Shown one piece after another: positions 14,877-23,143 of a DNA stretch of 64,000 bases. The notes beneath the pieces were generated by a model. That model worked only from the letters and a program-made list of their open reading frames with translations, was not told where the DNA came from and did no database searches. Positions within the stretch are counted from its first letter, which is position 1, and each line of letters opens with the position of its first letter. Made by a program: the position numbers and the translations under genes. The stretch comes from Cyclobacteriaceae bacterium (GTDB taxonomy: Bacteria > Bacteroidota > Bacteroidia > Cytophagales > Cyclobacteriaceae), in NCBI GenBank assembly GCA_028284125.1, contig JANQSI010000023.1, forward strand, positions 124,001 to 188,000, in the 5' to 3' direction.

Positions 14877-16826
14877 CTAAATCAAACTCACATCTGCAAT
14901 TACCTCAAGCAAGGCTGGTCCGTCATGCTCAAACACTTTTTTCATGGCGGTATCCAGATCTTCCTTCTTCTCAACTTTAATTCCTAGGGCTCCACAACCT
15001 GTCGCATATTCCGCAAATTGTGGATTGTGCAAATCGGTCGCCCAAACATCAAATTCTCCGGCTCGCTGTTCTTTGGAGATTTTACCGAGTTCTGAATTAT
15101 TAAGTAGAATCAACTTAATCGGCATGTTGTATTTGACAGCTGTCGTAACTTCTGCCAGGTATTGACAGAATCCACCATCACCAGCGACTGCAACAACAGG
15201 CCTGGAATCTCCAACGGCCGCCCAGGCTCCCATTGCAGCGGGAAAGGCAAAGCCGATGGATCCTAAATAGCCAGACATGAGGAAGGTGTGTTTTTTACTT
15301 TCAAAGTAACGTCCAAGTGAATACGCATTATTTCCAACGTCCACACAAACAACCGCATTTTCGGGTGACAATCGATTCAGCGCATCAAATACTGCTATCG
15401 AGCTGACGCCTTTTCCATGATCATCTTGCAATCGTCGCTCCTTCTCCGCCTTCCAGATCTTCCACCTTTCCGCAACTTCAGATCGTTGATCTACAGTATC
15501 TAATTTTCCGTCAATTTCTTTCTTAAATTGTTCTACTGTGACTGAAATCTCTCCCCAAACCGGACAATCGATCGTATGAAATTTGCTCAATGCCAGTCGA
15601 TCGAAATCAACTTGAATGGTCGGTTTGTGGTCTGTAATTCCTGTATGATTTGAAAAAGAAGCTCCAAAAACACAAAGCAGATCACATTCATTCATGAACC
15701 AGGAGGCGATCGGGGTTCCACTCCTACCGAGCACACCACAACCAAGCGGATGATTATCCGGTATTTGCCCTTTCCCTTTAAAAGTGGTCAAAACGGGAGC
15801 ATTGATACTTTCAGCAAAAGCAATGATGGCCTCCATATCAAATCGAGCACCGTGACCCACAATGATTACTGGTCGCTTCGATTGTTTGAACATTTCAATT
15901 GCTTTGTCCAAGCTTTCTTGCGATGGAACAATCTTATCACTTGTCATCCATCCTTCAGGATTAGTCGGTTTCTCATTTTCGGAAGCCGGTACTTCTTGTA
16001 CTTCATCGGGAAAGGTCAAATGAGATACATCCCGATTGATGATGGCATGCTTAATGGCTGTGCCCATTAAATGGACATGCTTACTGTTTTGCTGAACCGA
16101 ATGATTGAATTCCGCAACCGCACCAAAGGTATTTACCAAATCGACTTCCTGAAAATTCCCTGTGCCAATAACTTGTGTAGCTACTTGTCCCGTCAATGCA
16201 AGAATTGGAGCTCTATCCACTTTTGCGTCCCAAAGACCGGTGAACATATTGGTAGAACCCGGCCCTGCAATGGCAAAACAGGCCGCTGGTTTTCCTGTCA
16301 ATTTTCCATAGGCTGAAGCCGCAAAAGCTCCAGCCCCTTCATGACGAATCCCATAAAAATCCAAATTGCCTTTTTCAGATTGCCTTCGAAGGGCGTCTGC
16401 AAAACCAAGGTTTGAATGACCAACCATTCCGAAGACTTTTGTCACACCCCAGTTGACCATCGTTTCAGCCATGACATCTGAAATAGTCGTTTGGTGCTCT
16501 TCTTCCTCCTCAATGCCCACAAACACAGCATTGTCCTCAACCTTCGTAAGATACGTTTCTACTCCGCCATCATCGTATCCTGGAGCCAGCCCGGTACACG
16601 GGTGATAATCCCATCCATGCCATGGACATCTCAGCAATCCATTTTCTATACTTCCTTCTCCCAACGGTCCGCCCTGGTGTGGACATTTGTTATCCAATGC
16701 ACAGATTTTTCCCTCGAAGTGTGTCAGACAAATTCCCTGGTGCTCAGCTGTCACAGTCATTACCCTGCCTTCAGGAAGTTCATCTACATTATCCAGTACT
16801 TTGTGCCATTTCATTTTAGTTGCCAT
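14877..16826 (-). CDS. Rieske-TPP fusion enzyme (pyruvate oxidase/acetolactate synthase-like)
   Basis: This 649-residue protein combines two modules. Residues 1-105 form a Rieske 2Fe-2S domain with C48-P-H50 and C67-PW-H70. An acidic linker (EEEEE, 106-110) leads to a full thiamine diphosphate enzyme: catalytic glutamate E163 in IRHEGAGAFAASAYG, a central domain, and the TPP motif GDG at 549-551 with NN at 576-577. Such enzymes decarboxylate 2-oxo acids; a fused Rieske centre suggests electron transfer from the hydroxyalkyl-TPP intermediate. The substrate is unknown. It is last in a three-gene unit with an antiporter and another Rieske enzyme. Confidence 0.85.
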   Translation of the reverse strand: MATKMKWHKVLDNVDELPEGRVMTVTAEHQGICLTHFEGKICALDNKCPHQGGPLGEGSIENGLLRCPWHGWDYHPCTGLAPGYDDGGVETYLTKVEDNAVFVGIEEEEEHQTTISDVMAETMVNWGVTKVFGMVGHSNLGFADALRRQSEKGNLDFYGIRHEGAGAFAASAYGKLTGKPAACFAIAGPGSTNMFTGLWDAKVDRAPILALTGQVATQVIGTGNFQEVDLVNTFGAVAEFNHSVQQNSKHVHLMGTAIKHAIINRDVSHLTFPDEVQEVPASENEKPTNPEGWMTSDKIVPSQESLDKAIEMFKQSKRPVIIVGHGARFDMEAIIAFAESINAPVLTTFKGKGQIPDNHPLGCGVLGRSGTPIASWFMNECDLLCVFGASFSNHTGITDHKPTIQVDFDRLALSKFHTIDCPVWGEISVTVEQFKKEIDGKLDTVDQRSEVAERWKIWKAEKERRLQDDHGKGVSSIAVFDALNRLSPENAVVCVDVGNNAYSLGRYFESKKHTFLMSGYLGSIGFAFPAAMGAWAAVGDSRPVVAVAGDGGFCQYLAEVTTAVKYNMPIKLILLNNSELGKISKEQRAGEFDVWATDLHNPQFAEYATGCGALGIKVEKKEDLDTAMKKVFEHDGPALLEVIADVSLI

Positions 16827-16841
16827 AATTCTTTTCTTAGG

Positions 16842-18098
16842 TCATTCGTATTTTTTGAGAAGTCTTTTCACCACCTGTTCCACAGATAATCCCTGCACAA
16901 GGATAGAAAACACCACAACCATGTAGGTTATAAATAAAATTAGTTCACGGTTTTGATCTACAGGTAAAGTCAATGCTAACGCTATAGAAATTCCGCCGCG
17001 GAGACCAGCCCATGTGAGTATAGCCAGTTCCCTGTTGTTTGATCGATGCCTGCTTGTTTGGACACTGTTTCCAATCATTGTCGCCACATATCTGCTGATC
17101 AACACAATAGCAATAGCAGCTACACTTAGGGCGGCATACGAAGTTTTGAAGTCCAGAACTAGGATCTCAATCCCGATCAAGACAAAAAGGATCGCATTCA
17201 ACACTTCATCAATGATTTTCCAGAAAGTATTCAAATTAAGTTTTAATGAATCAGGAATATCATTTTTAGAAAGCCTATTTCCTATCATGATCCCAGCTAC
17301 TACAATTCCCAGTGCTCCTGAAACACCTATGATCTCCGCCAAGGCGTAACCAGCCATAACAATTCCCAAAGTAATGTGCACTTCTATAATTGGTTCGTCT
17401 TTTATCGCCTTGAGAAACCAAATGCCGATGTAGCCCAAAATCAAGCCGAGCAGGACACCCCCTCCACCTTCAACAAGAAAATCTGTGATGATTCCCAATG
17501 CACTCACTTCTGCATTTCCATGTTCAGAATTACCTCCAGTCGCGATCATCAATAGGGTGAGAAAAACCACAATGCCAACGCCATCATTAAAAAGTGATTC
17601 TCCTATGATCTTTATTTCCAACTTCTTTTTCACGTTCGCCTTCTTCAAAAGTCCGAGAACAGCAACAGGATCTGTTGGCGAAATGAGGGCTCCAAAAACC
17701 AGTGCCTGCATGAAATTCAAGCCCACGTCAAAAAAACCAGCTACGTAGTAGAGCATGGTTCCAACCAGAAAGGTGGAAATCAAAATTCCTACTGTCGCGA
17801 AAACAATAACCGGTGCTTTTTCTTCAAGTAGATTATCCAGGTTGACATGAATCGCTCCTGCAAATAGCAAAAAGCCTAACAGGAAATCGAAAAGTATGGA
17901 TCGAAAATCAATCTCTACAACGACGCTGCACACCTGATGAAACCAATTCAGATTGATTAGCTGTAACCCACCCAAAAGCCCGGAAACAATGATTGAAAGA
18001 ATCATCACACCAATAGTTGGAGGAAGCTTAAGTGCTCTATGATTAATAAAGCTCAGTAATGCGGAAACAGCAACGATCAGTGAGAATATGGCAAACAT
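16842..18098 (-). CDS. Na+/H+ antiporter, CPA1 family (NhaP-like)
   Basis: This 418-residue polytopic protein has about twelve hydrophobic segments. The CPA1 ion-site motifs are visible: ALISPTDPVAVLGLLK and IGESLFNDGVGIVVFL, plus WAGLRGGISIALAL late in the protein. It exchanges Na+ (or K+) for protons across the inner membrane. It starts two bases after the stop of the Rieske-glutamate-synthase-like gene and ends 15 bases before the Rieske-TPP gene, so all three are probably one transcript. Confidence 0.92.
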   Translation of the reverse strand: MFAIFSLIVAVSALLSFINHRALKLPPTIGVMILSIIVSGLLGGLQLINLNWFHQVCSVVVEIDFRSILFDFLLGFLLFAGAIHVNLDNLLEEKAPVIVFATVGILISTFLVGTMLYYVAGFFDVGLNFMQALVFGALISPTDPVAVLGLLKKANVKKKLEIKIIGESLFNDGVGIVVFLTLLMIATGGNSEHGNAEVSALGIITDFLVEGGGGVLLGLILGYIGIWFLKAIKDEPIIEVHITLGIVMAGYALAEIIGVSGALGIVVAGIMIGNRLSKNDIPDSLKLNLNTFWKIIDEVLNAILFVLIGIEILVLDFKTSYAALSVAAIAIVLISRYVATMIGNSVQTSRHRSNNRELAILTWAGLRGGISIALALTLPVDQNRELILFITYMVVVFSILVQGLSVEQVVKRLLKKYE

Positions 18099-18100
18099 GA

Positions 18101-19714
18101 TTAACCGATTCCTGCGTAACTGATTCCTGTCAACTTATGAATATCGTAATCGAAAGTGGATAAATCGTCCTTGTTGAACTTAGAAATATCATCATATCCG
18201 CACGATCTGGCCACAACTTTTATAAGATCCGTACTGGCCCTGAAGAAGTTGTTTAGTTGATTGGCTGAATTTTGAACAATTAATCGTGCCCTTAGATTTT
18301 CTTTTTGAGTGGCAACTCCCACCGGACAATTATTGGTGTGACACGCGCGCATTCCCAGACAACCGATGGCCTGTAACGCTGAATTTGAAACTGCAATTGC
18401 ATCGGCTCCTAACATCAGCGCTTTAGAAAAATCTTCAGCGATTCTAAGCCCACCGGTAATCACCAATGTCACATCTTTCACCCCTTGATCATCGAGGAAT
18501 TTTCTTGCTCTTGCTAGTGCCGGAATCGTTGGTACATTGATGCTATTTCTTAAAATGGTTGGAGCTGCTCCGGTTCCACCCCCTCTCCCGTCAAGGATGA
18601 TATAGTCAACGCCTGTTTCCAATGCGAATGCTAGGTCTTTTTCAAGATGACTCGCCGCGATTTTGAACCCCACAGGAATTCCGCCAGATACTTTTCGTAC
18701 TTCTTCAGCAAAGTTTCGGAAGTCAGCCACACCATTAAATTCTGGGAAAGTCGCTGGACTTATAGCCGATTGTCCAGGTTCCAAGCCTCTTACTTCTGCT
18801 ATTTCTCCTTGAACCTTGTTTCCAGGCAGGTGACCGCCGGTACCTGTTTTAGCTCCTTGACCACCTTTAAAATGAAAGGCTTGTACTTTCTCAATCTTAT
18901 CCCAGCTGAAACCAAATTGGGCGGAAGCAAGCTCATAAAAATACCTTGAGTTGTTCGCCTGCTCATCAGGAAGCATTCCGCCTTCTCCTGAGCAAATCCC
19001 AGTGCCAGCCATTTCAGCTCCTTTCGACAGGGCTATCTTGGCTTCACGAGATAAAGCACCGAAACTCATATCGGAAACAAACAATGGGATATCTAATTCG
19101 AGTGGTTTTTTTGCCTTTGGACCAATGACTACTTTGGTTCCAACTTCTGCCTCATCAAGTAGGGGTTTCTTGTGAAGTTGAGCTGGCAAAAATTGAACGC
19201 TTTCCCACTTGGGTAATGTATTTCGATCAACACCCATGGCTTCTGTGAATCCATGATGCCCAAGTTTTGTGAGTCCATCTTTCGCAAGCGTAGATATGTG
19301 TCTTGTGTAAGGTTCAGTATCTTCAGGATGGGTATCAGCATATAGACCTTGATATGTATCACGATCGAAAGGTTGAGGGTTTGTCTTCTGAAAAGCTAAG
19401 ATTTCTGCTCGATCGACACACACGAAACCATCAGAAATGATCTCATTGAATTTCTCAAGTTTCTCAGTGTTATTGTACGAGCTAACGCCCGTGTCATAGC
19501 GATAATCCCAGTTGTGCAAACCACAAATCAAGTTGTCTCCTATAATCGATGCATCAGCCATCAAGGCTCCACGATGTTGACATCTTCCGTATAACACCGA
19601 AACATTTTCTCCATATTTCACCAACACAAGATCCGTTTCTTCTGCCAATGCGTAGGTCGGAGTTTTTTCCTTCAGGTCAGCCAATTTGATCAGCTGAATT
19701 AAATCTTTTGACAT
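18101..19714 (-). CDS. Rieske-FMN glutamate synthase-like oxidoreductase
   Basis: This 537-residue protein has a Rieske domain (about 1-105; C45-Q-H47 and C64-GL-H67) followed by an FMN-binding barrel of the glutamate synthase type (about 165-510; PLFVSDMSFGALS, SGEGGMLPDEQ, DGRGGGTGAAP). The 3Fe-4S signature of GltB is intact as C452-x5-C458-x4-C463 (RACHTNNCPVGVATQ). The N-terminal glutaminase of true glutamate synthase is missing, so glutamine-derived ammonia chemistry is unlikely. It may be a multi-centre redox enzyme. It is first in the operon with the antiporter and the Rieske-TPP enzyme. Confidence 0.85.
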   Translation of the reverse strand: MSKDLIQLIKLADLKEKTPTYALAEETDLVLVKYGENVSVLYGRCQHRGALMADASIIGDNLICGLHNWDYRYDTGVSSYNNTEKLEKFNEIISDGFVCVDRAEILAFQKTNPQPFDRDTYQGLYADTHPEDTEPYTRHISTLAKDGLTKLGHHGFTEAMGVDRNTLPKWESVQFLPAQLHKKPLLDEAEVGTKVVIGPKAKKPLELDIPLFVSDMSFGALSREAKIALSKGAEMAGTGICSGEGGMLPDEQANNSRYFYELASAQFGFSWDKIEKVQAFHFKGGQGAKTGTGGHLPGNKVQGEIAEVRGLEPGQSAISPATFPEFNGVADFRNFAEEVRKVSGGIPVGFKIAASHLEKDLAFALETGVDYIILDGRGGGTGAAPTILRNSINVPTIPALARARKFLDDQGVKDVTLVITGGLRIAEDFSKALMLGADAIAVSNSALQAIGCLGMRACHTNNCPVGVATQKENLRARLIVQNSANQLNNFFRASTDLIKVVARSCGYDDISKFNKDDLSTFDYDIHKLTGISYAGIG

Positions 19715-19921
19715 GTAGTATAGAGTTAGTTAGTAATTAGGCTAGCTGTGTGATTCCAAAAGTACCTTTCTAACAATTTAGTCAATGTAGCCCAGATTAC
19801 ATTTTATAAAAAGAGTAGAGTCAAATCATTGTCGGGTTCATTTCAGACTCCCTAGTTCTTCTGGTTAAAAAAATAAGTTCAAAAAGTTGGTAACAATAAC
19901 ATAAAATCATCAGCGAAATAA

Positions 19922-19929
19922 TAGATTTG
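19922..19929 (+). promoter_or_regulatory. Candidate -7 element before the receiver gene
   Basis: TAGATTTG matches the Bacteroidota -7 consensus TAnnTTTG exactly and lies 24 bases before the GTG start. A TTG -33 box at the usual distance is not evident. The 238-base gap (19715-19952) also has to hold the promoter of the Rieske operon on the other strand. Confidence 0.35.
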
Positions 19930-19952
19930 AGGGCCAGTTTTAATTTGCTGTT

Positions 19953-20357
19953 GTGAACAAACTTCAAAAAGTATTACTTGTTGATGATGACGATATTGTC
20001 AATTCGATCAACAAAGTAATAATCAAACATGCAAAATTTGCGGATGAGATTGTGGCTGAAACAGTAGCCTCTAATGCCATTGATTATATCAAAAATCAAA
20101 AGGAAGAGGGTTCTTTGCCGGAGCTTATTTTCCTTGATATCAACATGCCAGAAATGGATGGTTGGGATTTCGTGGATGAGTATGTGAAGTTAGGATTTGA
20201 AGAAAATGGTCCACGGATTATCATGCTTACTTCTTCGATTAATCCTCGAGACGAGAATAGAGCCTCACTAATTGATGAAATCACTGATTTTATGTCTAAG
20301 CCGCTTTCACCAGAAATTCTGGACAAGATCTACTCCGAACACTTCAGCGCTAATTAA
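19953..20357 (+). CDS. Single-domain response regulator (receiver only)
   Basis: This is a 134-residue CheY-like receiver with acidic pocket D11-D14 (LLVDDDD), phosphoacceptor D62 (IFLDINMPEMDGWDF), the switch LTSS and the conserved lysine in MSKPLS. There is no output domain, so it must signal by protein contact or phosphotransfer. The start is GTG at 19953. Its 3' end overlaps the convergent histidine kinase gene by eight bases, and a GAF protein with a DHp-like helix lies beyond; all three may form one pathway. Confidence 0.9.
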   Translation: MNKLQKVLLVDDDDIVNSINKVIIKHAKFADEIVAETVASNAIDYIKNQKEEGSLPELIFLDINMPEMDGWDFVDEYVKLGFEENGPRIIMLTSSINPRDENRASLIDEITDFMSKPLSPEILDKIYSEHFSAN

Positions 20358-21864
20358 GCTGGAGAACAAACTTAGCCCCTCTTTTGGGCTCACTTTCTAC
20401 TTTGATGTTTCCTTTATGATAATTCAAAATGGTATTGATGATATGCATGCCTAAGCCAGTGCCGTCTGTATGCGTATGAAGTCGAATAAATGGCTTCATT
20501 ATCTCTTCACCGTGCTTAATGGCATCAAAACCGAGTCCATTGTCTCTCACTATTAAAACTACATGGCCATCAATTTTTGCAGTTTTAATCTCAATCATCA
20601 AATCTTTATCCGGATCACGATACTTTAATGCATTGGATAAAAGGTTCTGAAGAATGCTTCTTAAATGTTGTTTTGGATAAAAAACAGTTGGACAAGTTTT
20701 GAAATCTTTCCTGATTCGGGCATTTGAATCTTTGATTTGGACAACCAAATTTCCAATAGCTTCTTTCAAAACCAATTCAAAATCAAGGTTTTCTTTCTTG
20801 GTGCCTAATTGCTCACGAACCTTATTGAATTCAATCAGTGCGTTGACCGTGGTTTCTAACCTAACTGCAGATCTCCTAGCGTTATTGAGAACCGTATCAT
20901 AGTGCGAGCTGCTTATTTTATCGCGATCCAACATCCCCAAAAGTGATTTCATATTCTGAATAGGAGCTTTTAAGTCATGCGCAGTTCGATAAGAGAAGTT
21001 GACAAATCGATCAATATCACTTTGGGCCTTTTGCAGTTTTTCAGCCATCCCATTGAAGGCATCTACAATGTCCTCCGTGATACTATTAGATCTGAGCTTG
21101 ACCTTTTCATCGAACTTGCCAGCACCTAGTTTCTCGGCTCCTTCGCGAATATCTTCAAGTGGCCTCCAAATCCTATAACTAAATGTATAAACCGCAACCA
21201 GAGCGAAAATCACGAAGACCAGTGTCAGTGTTACAACCAACTCCATCGATATTACTTCTTCCCGCTCTACCTCTTTCATCAAATTTTCTGTGAAAATCTC
21301 ATGACGGATCAAAATGTCTTCAATCTGTTTGTTAAATCGATCTTCATCGACCTCCACTTTATCTGCCAGCACCAACGCTTCCTCAATCCTGCCTTCCTCC
21401 AATAAGTCCAATACAGTAAATGCACCATTTTCATAATTGGTATGATCTACTTCCAATTTTTTTACATAGAGCAACAAAATCTTTAAGCTACTTTTCTGTG
21501 CATCCTGGGTAGTCTGATCAAATGAGATGGCTACTTGTTCTTCAGCTGCTTTCAAATCAACATCTACGTCATATGCAAGTTGACGAAAGGTGCTGTCTGC
21601 TACTTGGAAGTTCTGGAGACTGAGTCCGGTATTCTGACCGTCTGATCCGTATCTGACTGCTCGTTCAAAAGCAATGGATTGCTCCAATTGATTTGTTTCT
21701 ATTCGAGTCAATTTCTCAATAAGCGGCAAATCAATTTCCGCAACATCCTCAACATCTTCGTGAGTATTTACCAATCGAATCAGCGCCACAGCTCCTAAAA
21801 TCAATATCAGCGAGATGATCAGGGCGCTTCGTCGAAGAATGGTATCTCTTACTCGGTTTTTCAT
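20350..21864 (-). CDS. Sensor histidine kinase with HAMP domain
   Basis: The 504-residue protein has membrane helices at about 13-31 and 208-230 around a helical periplasmic sensor (about 35-205, resembling chemoreceptor-like four-helix sensors). A HAMP domain (YRIWRPLEDIREGAEKLG) follows, then a DHp domain with the phosphohistidine in YRTAHDLKAPIQNMKSLL, and a catalytic ATPase domain (NLLSNALKYRD, IVRDNGLGFD, GTGLGMHI). It is 21 bases downstream of the GAF protein gene, so they are likely cotranscribed. The nearest partner is the receiver at 19953. Confidence 0.93.
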   Translation of the reverse strand: MKNRVRDTILRRSALIISLILILGAVALIRLVNTHEDVEDVAEIDLPLIEKLTRIETNQLEQSIAFERAVRYGSDGQNTGLSLQNFQVADSTFRQLAYDVDVDLKAAEEQVAISFDQTTQDAQKSSLKILLLYVKKLEVDHTNYENGAFTVLDLLEEGRIEEALVLADKVEVDEDRFNKQIEDILIRHEIFTENLMKEVEREEVISMELVVTLTLVFVIFALVAVYTFSYRIWRPLEDIREGAEKLGAGKFDEKVKLRSNSITEDIVDAFNGMAEKLQKAQSDIDRFVNFSYRTAHDLKAPIQNMKSLLGMLDRDKISSSHYDTVLNNARRSAVRLETTVNALIEFNKVREQLGTKKENLDFELVLKEAIGNLVVQIKDSNARIRKDFKTCPTVFYPKQHLRSILQNLLSNALKYRDPDKDLMIEIKTAKIDGHVVLIVRDNGLGFDAIKHGEEIMKPFIRLHTHTDGTGLGMHIINTILNYHKGNIKVESEPKRGAKFVLQLN

Positions 21865-21885
21865 TGGTGATTTAGGCGCTTCAAA

Positions 21886-22674
21886 TTAATCCAATTCTAT
21901 TTTGGCTGACATCACCCGTATGGTTTCATCAAGGTTCATAGTCTCAATCTTGAGTTGAGTGAGCAAACTCTCATAACTTTCACGATCTTCCCAATTGGCC
22001 TTAATAAGATCCACTAAAGCCAAGATTGTGGTAATAGGGTGTCTAATATTATGCGAGGCATAGAATGCGTGATCCGTAAGCTTCTTTCTCATTTCCTCCT
22101 TTTCCTTATCCACAAACTCAGAAAGATCTCCATCTGACATTTTCTCCGGGTGATATCGAGCCAGCCATTGTTTAGAGTTATATGACTGTATGATGTATGA
22201 AAGTGCTATATGCAGATGAATGATCTCGCTATCCTCCCATTTTCGGATCTTGCCTGCTTGTTCCACCAATATAAATCCAAACAAAATCCCATTGTACCAA
22301 ACTTGTTGACCCATGGTTGAACTTATATTGTTTGGAATGATGTAATCATCCATGACTTCAGACAACCTTACATCTTTAGCCGCATTGTTGGCTATGATTG
22401 AGTGATTGGTGATGAGATGATTGTAGTACCTGGGATATTCTTTTTGCCAGATGGCATTTTCCTTGGAAAAGGAATCCAAATTGAAATCATACAACTGCAT
22501 GTTTTCAAAAGCTTCCTTATAAGGTTTGTACTGCCAAAAAGAAGTTCGACTCACTTGCAGCTCGCGCGCCAATACCACCAATACTTCTTGGACAAAATCT
22601 TCAAACTTTCCTTTAATCAAAGATTCGGATTCCGAAAGCTCAAGGAACGTCTTGTATGTTGTGGTGTTTTGCAT
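21886..22674 (-). CDS. GAF domain protein with kinase-like DHp helix but no ATPase domain
   Basis: This 262-residue protein has an N-terminal GAF domain (about 20-165; FVQEVLVVLARELQVSRTSFWQY, then ILFGFILVEQAG) and a C-terminal helical segment with FYASHNIRHPITTILALVDLI, closely resembling the H-box of HisKA domains. It ends about 50 residues later with no N, G1 or G2 boxes. It is either a phosphorelay intermediate, a dimerisation partner of the kinase encoded just downstream, or a degenerate kinase. The frame closes naturally with a stop before the kinase gene. Confidence 0.8.
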   Translation of the reverse strand: MQNTTTYKTFLELSESESLIKGKFEDFVQEVLVVLARELQVSRTSFWQYKPYKEAFENMQLYDFNLDSFSKENAIWQKEYPRYYNHLITNHSIIANNAAKDVRLSEVMDDYIIPNNISSTMGQQVWYNGILFGFILVEQAGKIRKWEDSEIIHLHIALSYIIQSYNSKQWLARYHPEKMSDGDLSEFVDKEKEEMRKKLTDHAFYASHNIRHPITTILALVDLIKANWEDRESYESLLTQLKIETMNLDETIRVMSAKIELD

Positions 22675-22719
22675 TTAAAAGGCGGCAGCAGATTAACAAC
22701 TCTAAACGTAAGTTAATTG

Positions 22720-23139
22720 TTAGTTTGCAAAAATCTGTGCGTCATCCTTAAATGCTTTGAATTCAAGAGAATTACCTGATGGGTCTTTGAAAAACATAGT
22801 AGCCTGCTCCCCTAATTGACCTTCAAAACGAATATACGGTTCAATGATAAACTCGATATTATTGGCTTTCAGTCGTTCGGAAAGCTGTTCCCAATCTCCC
22901 CAATTTAAGACAACACCAAAGTGTGGGACAGGCACGTGTTTGCCATCCACGGGATTGGTCTGTTTTTCATTGTCGCTATCCGATTTGTGGATCACAAACT
23001 GATGTCCGTAAAAGTTGAAATCCACCCATTTATCTGATGAACGGCCTTCGGAAAAGCCCAAAGTATCGCGATAAAAAGATCTAGTCTCGTCTAAATCTTT
23101 TACTGGCACTGCCAAGTGAAAGGGTCGTAAGTTTTCCAT
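22720..23139 (-). CDS. VOC (glyoxalase/dioxygenase fold) family protein
   Basis: This 139-residue protein has paired beta-alpha-beta-beta-beta modules: [24 protein letters not shown] at the start, then [10 protein letters not shown] and [15 protein letters not shown]. Histidine and glutamate residues at the usual metal positions are kept, so it may be an active metalloenzyme. The substrate is unknown. ATG 23139 fits the family start; a longer frame from 23208 would overlap pruA. It begins four bases after the pruA stop, so it is cotranscribed with proline catabolism. Confidence 0.85.
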   Translation of the reverse strand: MENLRPFHLAVPVKDLDETRSFYRDTLGFSEGRSSDKWVDFNFYGHQFVIHKSDSDNEKQTNPVDGKHVPVPHFGVVLNWGDWEQLSERLKANNIEFIIEPYIRFEGQLGEQATMFFKDPSGNSLEFKAFKDDAQIFAN

Positions 23140-23143
23140 TCTC

